From the NCBI RefSeq assembly GCF_028401385.1, contig NZ_JAQOMR010000001.1, positions 932,501 through 996,500 of the forward strand: 64,000 nt of DNA. Reading direction: 5' to 3'. Each line of letters starts with the position of its first letter. Position 1 is the first letter of the stretch. The notes under the pieces are model-generated. The model did no database searches. It was not told the DNA's origin and worked only from the letters and a program-made list of their open reading frames with translations. Below, piece by piece: positions 28,982 to 40,789 of the stretch. Source of the DNA: Marinicella algicola. GTDB lineage: Bacteria > Pseudomonadota > Gammaproteobacteria > Xanthomonadales > Marinicellaceae. A program made the position numbers and the translations under genes.

Positions 28982-31708
28982 GTGGCAGACGACAACCGCA
29001 TCAAGATCGAAGAGCTGATTTCCGAGGAAAGCAGGACAACGGCAACGCCGATGATGGAGCAGTATATCGAGATCAAGGCGGCCAACCCCGATCTCCTGCT
29101 GTTTTATCGCATGGGCGATTTCTACGAGCTGTTCTTCGACGATGCCGTGGAGGCTGCCCGTGCGCTTTCGATCACGCTCACGAAGCGCGGCCAGCATCTC
29201 GGTCGTGATATTCCGATGTGCGGCGTCCCTGTTCATGCTGCCGATGATTATCTCCAGAAGCTGATTGCCTTCGGTTTCCGCGTTGCCGTCTGTGAGCAGA
29301 CGGAAGACCCGGCGGAAGCGAAGAAGCGTGGCGGCAAATCCGTGGTCAGGCGCGATGTCACCCGACTTGTCACCGCGGGAACGCTGACGGAAGAAAAGCT
29401 GCTGGCGCCGGGCGAAAGCAATTTTCTGATGGCGCTTTCGCGGGTGAAGGGCGAGGGCGAGGCGGCTTACGGGTTGGCCTGGATCGATATTTCCACCGGC
29501 GTCTTCAGGCTCTGCGCGACATCGGAAAGCCGGCTGGCAGCCGATATCATGCGGGTCGAACCGCGCGAACTGGTGGTTTCAGATGCGCTGTTTGCAGATC
29601 AGAAGCTGCGGCCGGTGTTCGATCTCCTCGGTCGTGCGGTTGCCCCGCAGCCGGCGGTTCTGTTCGACAGTGCCACAGCGAAGGACCGACTGTCGCGGTT
29701 CTTCGGGGTGGCGACGCTCGATGGGTTTGGCCGGTTCTCGCGGCCCGAACTGTCTGCGGCCGCCGCTGCTGTTGCCTATGTCGAAAAGACCCAGATCAAT
29801 GAGCGTCCGGCCCTCGGCATTCCCGAGCAGGACGGCGGGTCAGGCTCGATGTTCATCGATCCGGCAACCCGCACCAATCTGGAACTGGTCCGCACCATGA
29901 ATGGCGGCCGCGACGGCTCGCTGCTCAAGGCCGTTGACCGGACGGTGACCAGTGGCGGTGCGCGGCTTTTGTGCGAGCGGCTGATGTCGCCGCTGACAGA
30001 TCCCGAACATGTCCACCGGCGCCTTGATTCGGTCGGTTTTTCCTCGGCGAGGTCAGTCTTTCCGCAGCCCTTCGCGATCACCTGAAGCAATTGCCGGATA
30101 TGCCACGCGCGCTGTCGCGCCTGGCGCTTGATCGTGGCGGGCCGCGTGACCTCGGTGCGATCCTCAGAGGGCTTGAGGTTGCGCGTGCGATTGCCGCTGA
30201 TCTGCAACCCGCATCGCTTCCCGAAGAGCTTGCCGCAGCGCTTGATGCGCTCGAGGCTCTGCCGGAAGAGCTGGAGGCGCAACTCGCGGCCAAGCTTGCC
30301 GACGAACTGCCGCTTCTGAAGCGCGATGGTGGCTTCGTGCGCGAAGGGGCCGATCAGCGCCTGGATGAGGCGCGCGGCCTTCGCGACACCTCACGGCGGG
30401 TGATTGCGGGCCTTCAGGCGCAGTATGCCGAGGAGACCGGCGTCAAGGCGTTGAAAATCAAGCATAACAATATGCTTGGCTATTTCATCGAAGTGACCAG
30501 CGGTAATTCACGGGCTCTGACGGAGGGCGATGAGGCCAAGGCAAAATTCATCCATCGCCAGACGATGGCGAACGCAATGCGGTTTACGACAGCTGAACTT
30601 GCCGATCTCGAAAGCCGGATCGCCAATGCTGCCGGTGAGGCGCTGGTAGTTGAACTTGAGGCCTTCGAGGCGCTCAGGCAAGCCGTTGTTGCCAGCGCGG
30701 AACGGCTGAAACAGGGCGCAGTTGCGCTTTCCGTGCTGGATGTGTCCGCCGGGTTTGCCATTCTCGCCGAAGCAGAGGCCTACTGCCGACCAGTGGTGGA
30801 CGGCACCACCGCCTTTGAAATCGAAGGTGGCCGTCATCCGGTGGTCGAACAGGCGCTGGCGCGGCAATCGGCAGGGCCATTTGTCGCCAATGATTGCACG
30901 CTGTCGCCCGAAAGTGGCGAAAAGGGCTGCCTCTGGCTTCTGACCGGCCCGAATATGGGGGTAAATCGACATTCCTGCGCCAGAACGCCTTGATTGCCAT
31001 CCTCGCGCAAATCGGTGCCTATGTTCCGGCGGTCAAAGCCCATATCGGCATCGTCGACAGGTTGTTTTCCCGCGTCGGCGCATCAGATGATTTGGCGCGC
31101 GGCCGCTCGACCTTTATGGTCGAGATGGTGGAAACGGCGGCGATCCTCAATCAGGCAGGACCGCGCTCGCTGGTCATTCTCGACGAGATCGGCCGCGGTA
31201 CGGCGACCTTCGACGGGTTGTCGATTGCCTGGGCGGCGGTCGAGCATCTGCACGACGTCAATAGTTGCCGTGGCCTGTTCGCGACCCATTTTCACGAGCT
31301 GACCGCGCTTTCGGAAAACTGCCGCGCCTCGTCAATGCCACGATGCGGGTCAAGGAATGGAAGGGCGAGGTCGTTTTCCTGCATGAGGTTGGTCCGGGTG
31401 CTGCCGACCGCTCTTACGGTATTCAGGTCGCACGTCTAGCCGGGCTGCCCTCAGCCGTGGTCAAGCGGGCGAAAAACGTACTCGCCCGGCTCGAGGATGC
31501 CGACCGCAAGAACCCGGCGGCAAGTCTGATCGACGATCTGCCGCTGTTTCAGGCCTCCATGCGCGCACCGGAACCGGAGCCGAATGCGTCGGAGGTCGAA
31601 GCGATGCTCAATAGCCTGAAGCCGGACGACATGACACCGCGCGAGGCGCTGGAGGCGTTATATGCGTTGAAGCGGAAAATGCACGATGATGTTTCCATTG
31701 AAGGCTGA
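28982..31708 (+). CDS. mutS: DNA mismatch repair protein MutS (three apparent frameshifts)
   Basis: Mismatch-contact motif [12 protein letters not shown] near the N-terminus, then connector, lever ([11 protein letters not shown]) and clamp, and the ATPase: Walker [14 protein letters not shown], Walker [12 protein letters not shown] and the ATHFHEL switch. Bases are lost in T5 at 30037-30041, G5 at 30957-30961 (inside the P-loop) and A4 at 31315-31318. The reconstructed length is 909 from a GTG at 28982; the ATG at 29050 would cut family similarity. The gene precedes glnD, as in other rhizobia. Confidence 0.95.
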
Positions 31709-31872
31709 TTTGCCTTAAGACACCACCGGTGGCACAGGAAAACACCAATGGCGGCAAAAGAACCGCAGGTGAAAAGGCAAGTCTATGCAGAAATCCGCGG
31801 GCGAGCAGCGCGAAAGCACTGCCGAGCACACAGTCAAAAAACGCGCGCAAGGCGCAGCCTGACCGTTATGCA

Positions 31873-34692
31873 ATGACGGAGGTGCTTGAGCCATCAAGGC
31901 TCAAGGCCGCTCTGCGTGCGATCGCCAAGAAGAACGCCGACAATTCCGATCAGCTGCGGCAGGATATTCTTTCCCATCTCAAACAGGTGAATGCCGCTGG
32001 CCGTGCTCGTGCCTACGATATCCTGAAGGAAAATGGCGGCGGGCTGGAGTGCGCCCGCCGGGTGTCCTGGCTGCAGGATCAGATCCTGATCGCGCTGAAT
32101 ACGCTCGTGACCCAGACGATCTACCCAGAAACCGGCAATGAATTCACGATCACCGCCGTTGGTGGCTACGGACGCGGCACGCTGGCGCCCGGCTCGGATA
32201 TCGATCTTCTGTTCCTGATCAATGACGGCGACCATGCCGAGACGCTGAAATCGATCGAATATGTGCTCTATATGCTTTGGGATTTGGGGCTTAAGGTTGG
32301 CCATGCCACCCGCACCATTTCCGAGTGCATCAAGCTTTCCAAATCCGACATGACGATCCGCACCTCGATTCTGGAGATGCGCTATATCGCCGGACGGAAG
32401 ACGCTTGCGAATACACTCGAGCGCCGCTTTGATGATGAGATCGTCGCCAATAGCGCGCCGGAATTCATTGCTGCAAAGCTTGCCGAACGCGATCAGCGCC
32501 ATCAAAAATCATTCGATACGCGCTATCTCGTGGTTCCCAACGTCAAGGAAGGCAAGGGCGGATTGCGTGATCTCAACACGCTGTTCTGGATCGCCAAATA
32601 TTTCTACCGGGTGCCCGAAACCACCCAGCTCGTTGACCTCGGCGTGCTGTCGCGACAGGAGCTGAAGCTGTTTCTCCGTGCTGAGGATTTTCTGTGGGCG
32701 GTACGCTGCCACATGCATTTTCTCACCGGCAAGGCGGAGGAGCGGCTGTCCTTCGATATTCAGCGCGAGATTGCCGAAGCGCTCGGCTATCAGGATCGGC
32801 CCGGCCTTTCGGCTGTCGAACGGTTCATGAAACACTATTTTCTGGTCGCCAAGGATGTTGGCGATCTGACGCGGATTTTCTGCTCGGACCTTGAAGAGCA
32901 GCAGGCCAAGGCCGCGCCCTCGCTGACGCGCGCAGTCCTGTCCAAATTCTCCCGGCGGCAGCGGACCATTCCCGGCTCGATCGAGTTTGTCTCTGATAGC
33001 GGGCGCATAGCGCTTGCGGAGCCGGATGTGTTCAAGAAGGACCCGGTGGCGATCATTCGGTTCTTCTATGTTGCGATCATCAACGATCTCGAATTTCATC
33101 CCGATGCGCTGAAGGTCGTGACCCGTTCGCTGTCGCTGATCAATGCGAATCTGCGCGAAAACGAGGAGGCCAACCGGCTGTTCCTGTCGATCCTGACCTC
33201 GCGCAACAATCCCGCGCTTTATCTCAGGCGCATGAACGAGGCGGGCGTGCTTGGCCGCTTCCTGCCGGAGTTTGGCCGCATCGTCTCGATGATGCAGTTC
33301 AACATGTATCACCACTTCACCGTGGACGAGCACCTCATCCGCTCGGTCGATGTGTTGTCCGAACTCGACAATGCCGGTGGCGAGAGCGAATTGCATCCCT
33401 GGCCGCCCGCCTGATCACTTCGGTCGAAGAGCGGACGGTGCTTTATGTCGCGGTGCTGCTGCACGATGTCGCCAAGGGCCGCAAGGAGGATCATTCGATT
33501 GCCGGAGCACGGCTGGCGCGCAAGATCTGCCCGCGGCTTGGTCTTTCGGTCAAACAGACCGAGCTGGTTGCCTGGCTGATCGAGTATCACCTGCTGATGT
33601 CGATGACTTCGCAGACCCGCGACCTCAACGACCGCAAGACCGTGGTCGATTTCGCCGACAAGGTGCAGTCGCTCGACCGGCTCAACATGCTGCTGATCCT
33701 CACCGTCTGCGATATCCGCGCCGTTGGCCCGGATGTCTGGAATGGCTGGAAAGGCCAGCTTCTGCGTACGCTCTATTACGAGACCGAGATCCTGCTGTCC
33801 GGCGGCTTTTCTGCGGTCTCGCGCAAGGCACGTACTCAGCACGCTGTCGAGATCGCTTGATAATGCTCTGGAAGGTTGGGGCGACAACGAGCGGCACAAA
33901 TACGCCAATCTGCAATACCAGAACTACCTGCTTTCCGTGCCGCTGGAAGATCAGGTGCGCCATGCCCGCTTCATTCGCGAGGCTGATACAGGCCGCAAGC
34001 TGTTTGCGACCATGGTGCGCACTAATACGTTCCACGATATCACCGAGATCACGCTTCTGGCGCCCGACCATCCGCGGCTTTTGTCGATTATCGCGGGAGC
34101 ATGCGCTGCCACTGGTGCTAATATTGCAGACGCGCAGATCTTCACCACCACGGATGGCCGCGCACTTGATACCATTTTGCTCAACCGCGCGTTCGACGAC
34201 GATGCGGATGAGCTGCGGCGCGCCAACACGATTGGCAAGCTGATCGAGGATGTGCTCACGGGCCGCAAGCATCTGACGGATCTGATTGCCGCGCGCAGCC
34301 GAGAGCGGCGTACGGCGAGCGCGTTTTCCGTTTCGACGCATGTATCGGTCTCAAACAAGCTCTCGAACATCTTCACCGTGATCGAGATCGAGTGTCTGGA
34401 CCGGACCGGACTTCTCGCCGACGTCACCCAGACGCTTTCGGAATTGTCGCTGGATATCCAGACCGCGCGGATCACCACTTTCGGTGAAAAGGTGATCGAC
34501 AGCTTTTATGTGACCGACCTTGTTGGTGCCAAGATCACCAACGAAAACCGTCAGGCGGCGATCCTGGAGCGGATGAAAGCCGTGTTGGAAGACAAGGGAG
34601 ACGCCTATCGCAAGGGCATGCCGCAGGGCATGCTGCTGCCGGCGGAAAACGGGCAGGATACGACGGTCAAAGAGGACGGAAACGCTCGATGA
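31873..34692 (+). CDS. glnD: Bifunctional PII uridylyltransferase/uridylyl-removing enzyme GlnD (indel pair)
   Basis: Nucleotidyltransferase domain with [19 protein letters not shown] (G-G-D-D pattern), then the HD hydrolase domain ([25 protein letters not shown]) and two ACT domains ([41 protein letters not shown]). A C is missing near 33398 and an extra base lies at about 33830-33850, so the first and third parts are in the same frame and the total is 939 residues. The ATG at 31873 is preferred; a GTG at 31729 is in frame. GlnD senses glutamine and modifies PII; rpoN is in the same window. Confidence 0.94.
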
Positions 34693-36255
34693 GCCTCGTC
34701 GGCAAGTTCGCCACCGTCGGCGGCGCCACATTTGCAAGCCGGCTGCTCGGTTTTGCGCGTGAGACGATGATGGCGGCCGCTCTCGGAAACGGTGCTATGG
34801 CCGACGTTTTTACGCGGCCTTCCGCTTTCCCAACCTGTTCCGGCGCCTGTTTGCCGAAGGCGCTTTCAACGCCGCATTCGTGCCACTGTTTTCCAAGGAG
34901 ATCGAGGAAAACGGCGTCGACGGTGCCAAGCGCTTTTCCGAGCAGGTGTTTGGCGTTCTGTTTTCCTTTCTCCTCGTCATCACTGTGGTGATGGAACTCG
35001 CCATGCCGCTTCTGGTGCGGTTCATCATCGCGCCTGGCTTTGCCGATGATGTCGAGAAATTCGAGATGACCGTGCGGCTTGCCTCGGTGATGTTTCCCTA
35101 TCTGATCTGCATGTCGCTGATGGCGATGATGAGCGGCATGCTCAATTCGCTGCACCGCTATTTCGCCGCTGCGATCGCGCCGGTGTTCCTCAATGTCGTG
35201 CTGATCGGTGTGTTGGCCTACGGTGTCTATACCGGCGCGGACCCGGAGCAGATGGCGCGCAATCTCTCCTGGGGGTGCTGGGCGCTGGCATCATCCAGCT
35301 TTCCGTTGTCTATTTCGATGTGCGCCGCGCCGGCATGCGGCTGACGTTCCGCCTGCCGAAGATTACACCGAAAATTCGCCGTCTGGTTGCCCTTGCCGTG
35401 CCTGCAGCGATCACCGGCGGCGTTATCCAGATCAACCAGATCATCGGCCAGGCGGTCGCCTCGGGCAAGGATGGCGCAATCTCCGCGCTGCAATATGCCG
35501 ACAGGCTTTACCAGTTGCCGCTCGGCGTCGTCGGGGTCGCTGGCGGCGTCGTGCTGTTGCCGGAGCTGTCGCGGGCGCTCAAGGCCGGCAACAGTTCCGA
35601 AGCCTCGCATATCCAGAACAGGACAATCGAATTCGTGCTGTTTCTGACGGTGCCGGCCGCCTTCGGGCTGATGGTGATTTCGCCGGAGATTACCCGCGTG
35701 CTTTATGAGCGCGGAGCCTTCGGGCCGGAAACGACGGCGCTGGTGTCCGCGATCATGACGGTCTATGCCTTCGGGCTTCCGGCCTTTGCGCTGACCAAGG
35801 CGCTTCAGCCGGCGTTTTACGCGCGCGAAAACACCAAGCTGCCGATGCGTTTCACGCTGGTGGCCGTGGTGATCAATTCGATCCTCGCAATCTCGCTGTT
35901 CCCGATCCTTGCCGAACGCGGCATCGCGCTGGCCGAAGTGGTCTCAGGCTGGACCAATGTTCTGCTGTTGGCCGCAACTCTGATCATCACCGGGCAGTTG
36001 CGGTTCGATCGGCTGCTGATGCGCCGCGGGCCGCTGATCATCGCCAGCGCTGTTGCCATGGCGGTTGCTGTCCGGCTTGCGGCAGGGCGGATGTCTGACT
36101 GGTTTACGCCGGAAGCGGCTTTCCTGCAGCAGCTTGGTGGGCTTCTCATTCTGCTTGGACTTGCAGCCGTCGTCTATTTCGGCCTCGTCCTGGCAACCGG
36201 TGGCGTCAACCGGGCGCTGATCGGCCGTCTTGTCAGGCGTCGCGGCAAGGGCTAG
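34689..36255 (+). CDS. murJ: Lipid II flippase MurJ (two apparent frameshifts)
   Basis: MATE-like protein with about 14 membrane helices that exports lipid II. The start [25 protein letters not shown] and the interior [20 protein letters not shown] (after correction), [21 protein letters not shown] and [11 protein letters not shown] are MurJ/MviN hallmarks. A T is missing at 34807-34811 and a G at 35271-35275. Reconstructed length 522. The start overlaps the glnD stop (ATGA). Confidence 0.94.
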
Positions 36256-36351
36256 GGCGTCTGGCTGTTTGACCTGCCGCTGCCAGCGGTGCATAAGCGC
36301 TATCGAAATTCAACCGACCGGGCCTTCCACCCGTCCGAAAGAGACCATCAC

Positions 36352-37413
36352 ATGAGCGAATTCAAGCCGCAAATCTTCTCCGGCGTGCAGCCGACCGGCA
36401 ACCTCCATCTCGGTAACTATCTGGGCGCACTGCGCAAATTCGTCGCGCTGCAGGATCAGATGGACTGCATCTACTGCGTGGTAGACCTGCATTCGATCAC
36501 CGCACAGCTCGTCCATGAGGATCTGAAGAGCCAGACCCGTTCGATCACCGCGGCCTATCTCGCCTCCGGTATCGATCCGGTGAAGCACATCGTCTTCAAC
36601 CAGTCCGCCGTACCGCAGCATGCGGAACTGGCCTGGATCTTCAACTGCGTGGCGCGGATCGGCTGGATGAACCGGATGACTCAGTTCAAGGACAAGGCCG
36701 GCAAGGACCGTGAAAACGCCTCGCTCGGCCTGCTGGCCTATCCGAGCCTGATGGCGGCCGACATTCTGGTTTACCGCGCAACCCATGTGCCCGTCGGTGA
36801 TGATCAGAAGCAGCATCTTGAGTTGACGCGCGATATCGCGATGAAGTTCAATCTTGATTTTTCCAAGAAGATCAAGGAGATCGGCAAGGGTGTTGATATC
36901 ATGGTCGGCGATCAGCCGGTGAACGCCTTCTTCCCTATGGTCGAGCCGCTGATCGAGGGACCGGCGCCGCGCGTCATGAGCCTCAAGGACGGTTCGAAGA
37001 AGATGTCGAAGTCGGACCCCTCTGATCTTTCGCGCATCAACCTGACCGATGACGCCGATACGGTGGCCCGCAAGATCCGCAAGGCCAAGACCGATCCGGA
37101 TGCACTGCCGAGCGAAACCGAAGGCCTAAAGGGGCGGGCCGAAGCCGATAATCTTGTTGGCATTTTTGCAGCCCTTTCCGATCGCACCAAGGCTGATGTG
37201 CTTGCTGAATACGGTGGCCAGCAGTTCTCGCAGTTCAAGCCGGCGCTGGCTGAGCTTGCCGTCTCTGTGCTCTCGCCGGTCAACGCCGAGATGCGCCGTC
37301 TCATCGATGATCCCGCCCATATCGATGCCGTTTTGAAGGATGGTTCGGAACGGGCAGGGGCAATCGCCGAGACAACGATGAAAGATGTGCACGAGATCGT
37401 TGGCCTGCTCTGA
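36352..37413 (+). CDS. trpS: Tryptophanyl-tRNA synthetase
   Basis: 353 residues. Class I signatures: the HIGH-like motif in [18 protein letters not shown] and the KMSKS motif in [14 protein letters not shown]. WxDYxVQ-type residues are replaced by the usual TrpRS set ([15 protein letters not shown]). The ATG at 36352 follows AAAGAGACC. The gene is complete. Confidence 0.96.
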   Translation: MSEFKPQIFSGVQPTGNLHLGNYLGALRKFVALQDQMDCIYCVVDLHSITAQLVHEDLKSQTRSITAAYLASGIDPVKHIVFNQSAVPQHAELAWIFNCVARIGWMNRMTQFKDKAGKDRENASLGLLAYPSLMAADILVYRATHVPVGDDQKQHLELTRDIAMKFNLDFSKKIKEIGKGVDIMVGDQPVNAFFPMVEPLIEGPAPRVMSLKDGSKKMSKSDPSDLSRINLTDDADTVARKIRKAKTDPDALPSETEGLKGRAEADNLVGIFAALSDRTKADVLAEYGGQQFSQFKPALAELAVSVLSPVNAEMRRLIDDPAHIDAVLKDGSERAGAIAETTMKDVHEIVGLL

Positions 37414-37559
37414 CGCTTGCTTTTACGTCATCTATGCTATGATACGGTGTCTGGATCGCTGGCAGACGGTCGCCCGCAAGGCGGCGTGACTGTCCGGTCC
37501 GGCGCTTGTCGCCGGGCTTTTCAGGCGGTTCGGGGCCGGACAATTGGAGTTTCGCAAAC

Positions 37560-38051
37560 ATGGTTTCCAAACGACTTTCCGGCGAAGCCGGACATCGCCG
37601 AAAATTCATGGCCATTGTCGACGATACGCCAGAATGCAACCGCGCAGTTCGCTACGCTGGCCGTCGTGCAAAGAACACCAATGGCGGGCTCGTGCTCTGC
37701 TATGTGATCCCTGAACATGAGGTTCAGCAGTGGATCGGCGTTCAGGAGTTCATGCGGGCCGAGGCCTGGCAGGAAGCAGAAGCGATCGTCAACAAGGCGG
37801 CCGAGGCTGCGCGCGAGGCGATCGGTGTTGAGCCGGAAATCGTGATCCGCGAGGGTGATCGTTCCGATGAGATCAACGCCGCTGTCGAGGAAGACCGCGA
37901 TATCGCGATTCTGGTGCTTGCTGCCGGTTCGGCAAAGGATGGGCCGGGCCCGCTGGTCTCGCTGCTGGCCGGACGCAACAAGGCCTTCAGCATTCCGGTT
38001 ACCGTTCTGCCCGAAGGGCTGGACGATGCCGATATCGATGCGCTTTGCTGA
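37560..38051 (+). CDS. Universal stress protein family protein
   Basis: 163 residues, single UspA domain: an N-terminal MAIVDDTPECNRAVRYAGRRA, and an acidic, regulatory-looking middle (IVIREGDRSDEINAAVEEDRDI). The ATP-binding GxxGxxxxxxxxxG(S/T) motif is not well conserved (AAGSAKDGPGPLVSLLAGRN), so ATP binding is doubtful. It sits between trpS and the NifU-like gene, as in related rhizobia. Confidence 0.85.
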   Translation: MVSKRLSGEAGHRRKFMAIVDDTPECNRAVRYAGRRAKNTNGGLVLCYVIPEHEVQQWIGVQEFMRAEAWQEAEAIVNKAAEAAREAIGVEPEIVIREGDRSDEINAAVEEDRDIAILVLAAGSAKDGPGPLVSLLAGRNKAFSIPVTVLPEGLDDADIDALC

Positions 38052-38125
38052 TGCCCTTGCGATTGACGGTCAAAGCGCCGATATAAAGGCAAAGCCGCCC
38101 CCGACGATATGATTTGGAGATGAAT

Positions 38126-38689
38126 ATGTTCATCCAGACCGAAACGACGCCGAACCCGTCGACCCTGAAATTCCTGCCCGGCCGGATCGTGATGGAAAGC
38201 GGTAATGCGGATTTCCGCTCGGCGGATGACGCGATTGTGTCGCCGTTGGCAACCCGGCTTTTCGCCGTACCCGGCGTTGAGGGCGTGATGTTCGGCTATG
38301 ATTTCGTAGCCGTCACCAAGGGTGACGCCGAATGGCAGCATCTCAAGCCCGCAATCCTCGGCGCGATCATGGAGCATTTCATGTCCGATGCGCCGGTGAT
38401 GGCCGGTGAGGCGCCGCAGGTGGACGCTGATAGCGACGAGGAGTTTTTCGATACCGGCGATGAAACCATCGTCGCCACGATCAAGGAACTGCTCGATACC
38501 CGCGTGCGCCCGGCCGTCGCCCAGGATGGCGGCGATATCACCTTCCGCGGTTATCGCGAGGGAACGGTATTTCTCAATATGCGCGGTGCCTGCTCTGGCT
38601 GCCCGTCGTCTACGGCGACACTGAAGCATGGTGTTCAGAATTTGCTGCATCACTTCGTGCCCGAAGTGGAGCATGTCGAGGCCGTCTGA
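38126..38689 (+). CDS. NfuA/NifU-like iron-sulfur carrier
   Basis: 187 residues from the ATG at 38126 (MFIQTETTPNPSTLKFLPG). An Nfu N-terminal domain (FAVPGVEGVMFGYDFVAVTK) is joined to a NifU C-terminal domain whose cluster-binding motif reads GACSGCPSSTATLK (CxxC). It carries an iron-sulfur cluster to target proteins. Complete. Confidence 0.92.
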   Translation: MFIQTETTPNPSTLKFLPGRIVMESGNADFRSADDAIVSPLATRLFAVPGVEGVMFGYDFVAVTKGDAEWQHLKPAILGAIMEHFMSDAPVMAGEAPQVDADSDEEFFDTGDETIVATIKELLDTRVRPAVAQDGGDITFRGYREGTVFLNMRGACSGCPSSTATLKHGVQNLLHHFVPEVEHVEAV

Positions 38690-38733
38690 CAAAGGCTTCA
38701 CGGCGGCTTACCGTCGGTTCTGAAAGGTCCGGA

Positions 38734-39387
38734 ATGCTTATACTGGCGCTCGATACGGCTCAGGCGGATTGTGCTGCATGCCTCTTTGAAACGGAAAGCG
38801 CCACGGTGCTGTCCCGCACGGTCGAGACCATCGGTAAAGGCCATGCCGAGCGGCTGATGGCCGTCATAGACGAAACGCTGCAAAAGGCCGGAAAGGCGCC
38901 GTCAGGCTTTGACCGGGTTGCGGTCAATATCGGCCCAGGTTCCTTTACCGGTGTCCGGATCGGAGTGTCCACAGCGCGTGCGCTGGCGGTTGCGACCGGA
39001 GCCGAATGCGTGGGTGTGTCGACGCTGTCGGCGATTGGGCGACAGGCGCTTCGATTTGCCACTGGCCGCGCTGTGCTGGCGACCATTGATGCCCGTCGCG
39101 GTGAGGCCTATGCTCAGGTTTTCGATGCGCAGGGACGGGCGCTGAACCCACCGGCGACCTATGCCTATGGCGCGCTTGAAGAGCTGTTGCGGGAGCATGA
39201 TGCGGTCGCCTTTGGCACCGGGGCGGTTGCGGCCGGGGTTGAGACCGGCGGTGATGTCACAGGGGCTGAAATCGATAGTATCGCGCGGCTTGGCCGTGAA
39301 CCGATGCCAGGACAGCCGGTGAGCCCGCTCTATCTGCGCGCGCCCGATGCCAAGCCACAGACCGGCTTTGCGGTCGCTCGCCGCTGA
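38734..39387 (+). CDS. tsaB: tRNA threonylcarbamoyladenosine biosynthesis protein TsaB
   Basis: 217 residues of the ASKHA fold: LILALDTAQADCAACLF, KGHAERLMAVIDETL and VNIGPGSFTGVRIGVSTARALA are the family motifs. TsaB scaffolds TsaD in making the t6A modification of tRNA. It is followed by rimI after 15 bases, the usual neighbour. Confidence 0.93.
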   Translation: MLILALDTAQADCAACLFETESATVLSRTVETIGKGHAERLMAVIDETLQKAGKAPSGFDRVAVNIGPGSFTGVRIGVSTARALAVATGAECVGVSTLSAIGRQALRFATGRAVLATIDARRGEAYAQVFDAQGRALNPPATYAYGALEELLREHDAVAFGTGAVAAGVETGGDVTGAEIDSIARLGREPMPGQPVSPLYLRAPDAKPQTGFAVARR

Positions 39388-39402
39388 TCGATCGGATTTG
39401 CA

Positions 39403-39894
39403 ATGTTGCCGTTTTTGAGACGATCGCCGGAAATAGATCTGTTTCCTTTGTCTGACGAGCATCTGGGGCTGGCCGCCGATATCCACCGAAAGCGGTTTTC
39501 ACCGGCCTGGAGCGCGGGCGAGCTGCGAAAGCTTTTGGGGCAGAAGCCGGTGTTCGGCCATATTGCGCGGCATATGAACAGGGTTGTCAGTCCTCCTGCC
39601 TCGGGTTTCGTTCTGGCCCGCAGTGTGGGTGAGGAGTCTGAAATTCTCACCATCTGTGTCGATCGCAATTACATCCACAACGGTGTTGGCTGGCGTTTGA
39701 TGGTCGCAGCCATGCAGGAGGCGCGCGCACGCGGCGCGGGTTATATGCTTCTGGAAGTCGATGCCAACAACGGCGTAGCGCTCGGCCTCTACCGCAAGCT
39801 CGGCTTTTTCGAGGTCGGCCGCCGCAACGCCTATTACGCCCATGATGACGGGACACGCTCTACCGCGCTTGTCTTGCGGCGTGATCTCGGCTAA
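39403..39894 (+). CDS. rimI: Ribosomal-protein-alanine N-acetyltransferase RimI-like
   Basis: 163 residues, GNAT fold: ILTICVDRNYIHNGVGWRLMVA holds the acetyl-CoA binding motif (with N-G-V-G-W instead of the more common R/Q-G-x-G-x/A), and VDANNGVALGLYRKLGFFEVGRR completes it. It is placed after tsaB, as in most bacteria. The next gene in many rhizobia, a Fur/Mur regulator, is absent; olsA follows after about 40 bases. Confidence 0.88.
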   Translation: MLPFLRRSPEIDLFPLSDEHLGLAADIHRKRFSPAWSAGELRKLLGQKPVFGHIARHMNRVVSPPASGFVLARSVGEESEILTICVDRNYIHNGVGWRLMVAAMQEARARGAGYMLLEVDANNGVALGLYRKLGFFEVGRRNAYYAHDDGTRSTALVLRRDLG

Positions 39895-39933
39895 CCGGAA
39901 ACGTCAAAACGCAAATGTGGGAGGCCCAAGGCG

Positions 39934-40726
39934 ATGATATGGCTGCGCTATGCCTATGTGGCGCTTGCCCTGTTTCTCGCCACGGCGGTGCTCGCTCCCT
40001 GCAGATCATCGCACTCTGGCGCGGCTGGGCGCTTGCCCGCAGGATGCCGCGCTACTGGCACATGGTTGCCTGTTTCGTGCTCGGCATCCGCATTCACGTC
40101 CATGGCGGGATCGAGACCCGGCGGCCGCTGATGCTGTCTTCGAACCATACCAGCTGGCTCGATATCATCGTGCTGGGCCGGGTGGCCGATGTTGCCTTCA
40201 TCGCCAAGTCGGAAGTGCGATCCTGGCCGATTTTCGGGCTGTTCGCGCGGCTGCAGAATTCGGTCTTCATCGAGCGTGCCGACCGGCGGGGCACAGGGCG
40301 TCAGGTGAATTCGATTGCCGAACGGCTGGCAGGCGGCGAGATCATCATCCTGTTTCCCGAAGGCACGACCTCTGACGGCAATAGGCTTTTGCCGCTGAAA
40401 TACTCACTCTTCGGCGCGGCTTCGAGTGCAGTGCCGTTTTCGCCGGACGGTACGGTCTATGTGCAGCCGGTGGCGCTCGCATATACCGGCATTCATGGAC
40501 TACCGATGGGGCGCTTCATGCGCTCCATTGTGTCATGGCCGGGGATGTCGATATGCTCCCTTCGCTTGCCGGCGTCATCAAGGCGCGCGCACTGGACGTT
40601 GATGTCTGTTTCGGCGACAGCGTGACATTCGAGGCGGGTACGAAGCGCAAGGCTGCAGCGGTCGAGGTCGAAGAGCGTATGCGTATTCTACTCTCTGAGC
40701 GGTTGTGCGGCCGCTCTCGGCCCTGA
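39934..40726 (+). CDS. olsA: 1-acyl-glycerol-3-phosphate-type acyltransferase OlsA (two apparent frameshifts)
   Basis: PlsC superfamily: catalytic NHTSWLDIIVLG (HX4D), then FIERADRRGTGRQV and FPEGTTSDGNRLLP. A membrane anchor sits at the N-terminus. A C is missing near 39998 and a base near 40539; the reconstructed length is 264. In rhizobia the enzyme at this locus O-acylates lyso-ornithine lipid, the second step after OlsB; general lysophosphatidate acylation is the alternative. The locus lies before miaB, as in S. meliloti. Confidence 0.85.
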
Positions 40727-40789
40727 GCCATTTACGTCGCGCGCATTTTTTCATTTTCTCAAAACTGAAACCGCGTTAAAAGGCCGACC

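Noticed and set aside
28982..31708. Programmed frameshifting in mutS, metK, glnD and others
   Set aside because: The breaks are in many unrelated families, lack slippery-site and stimulator structures, and are each repaired by one homopolymer base, which points to sequencing error.
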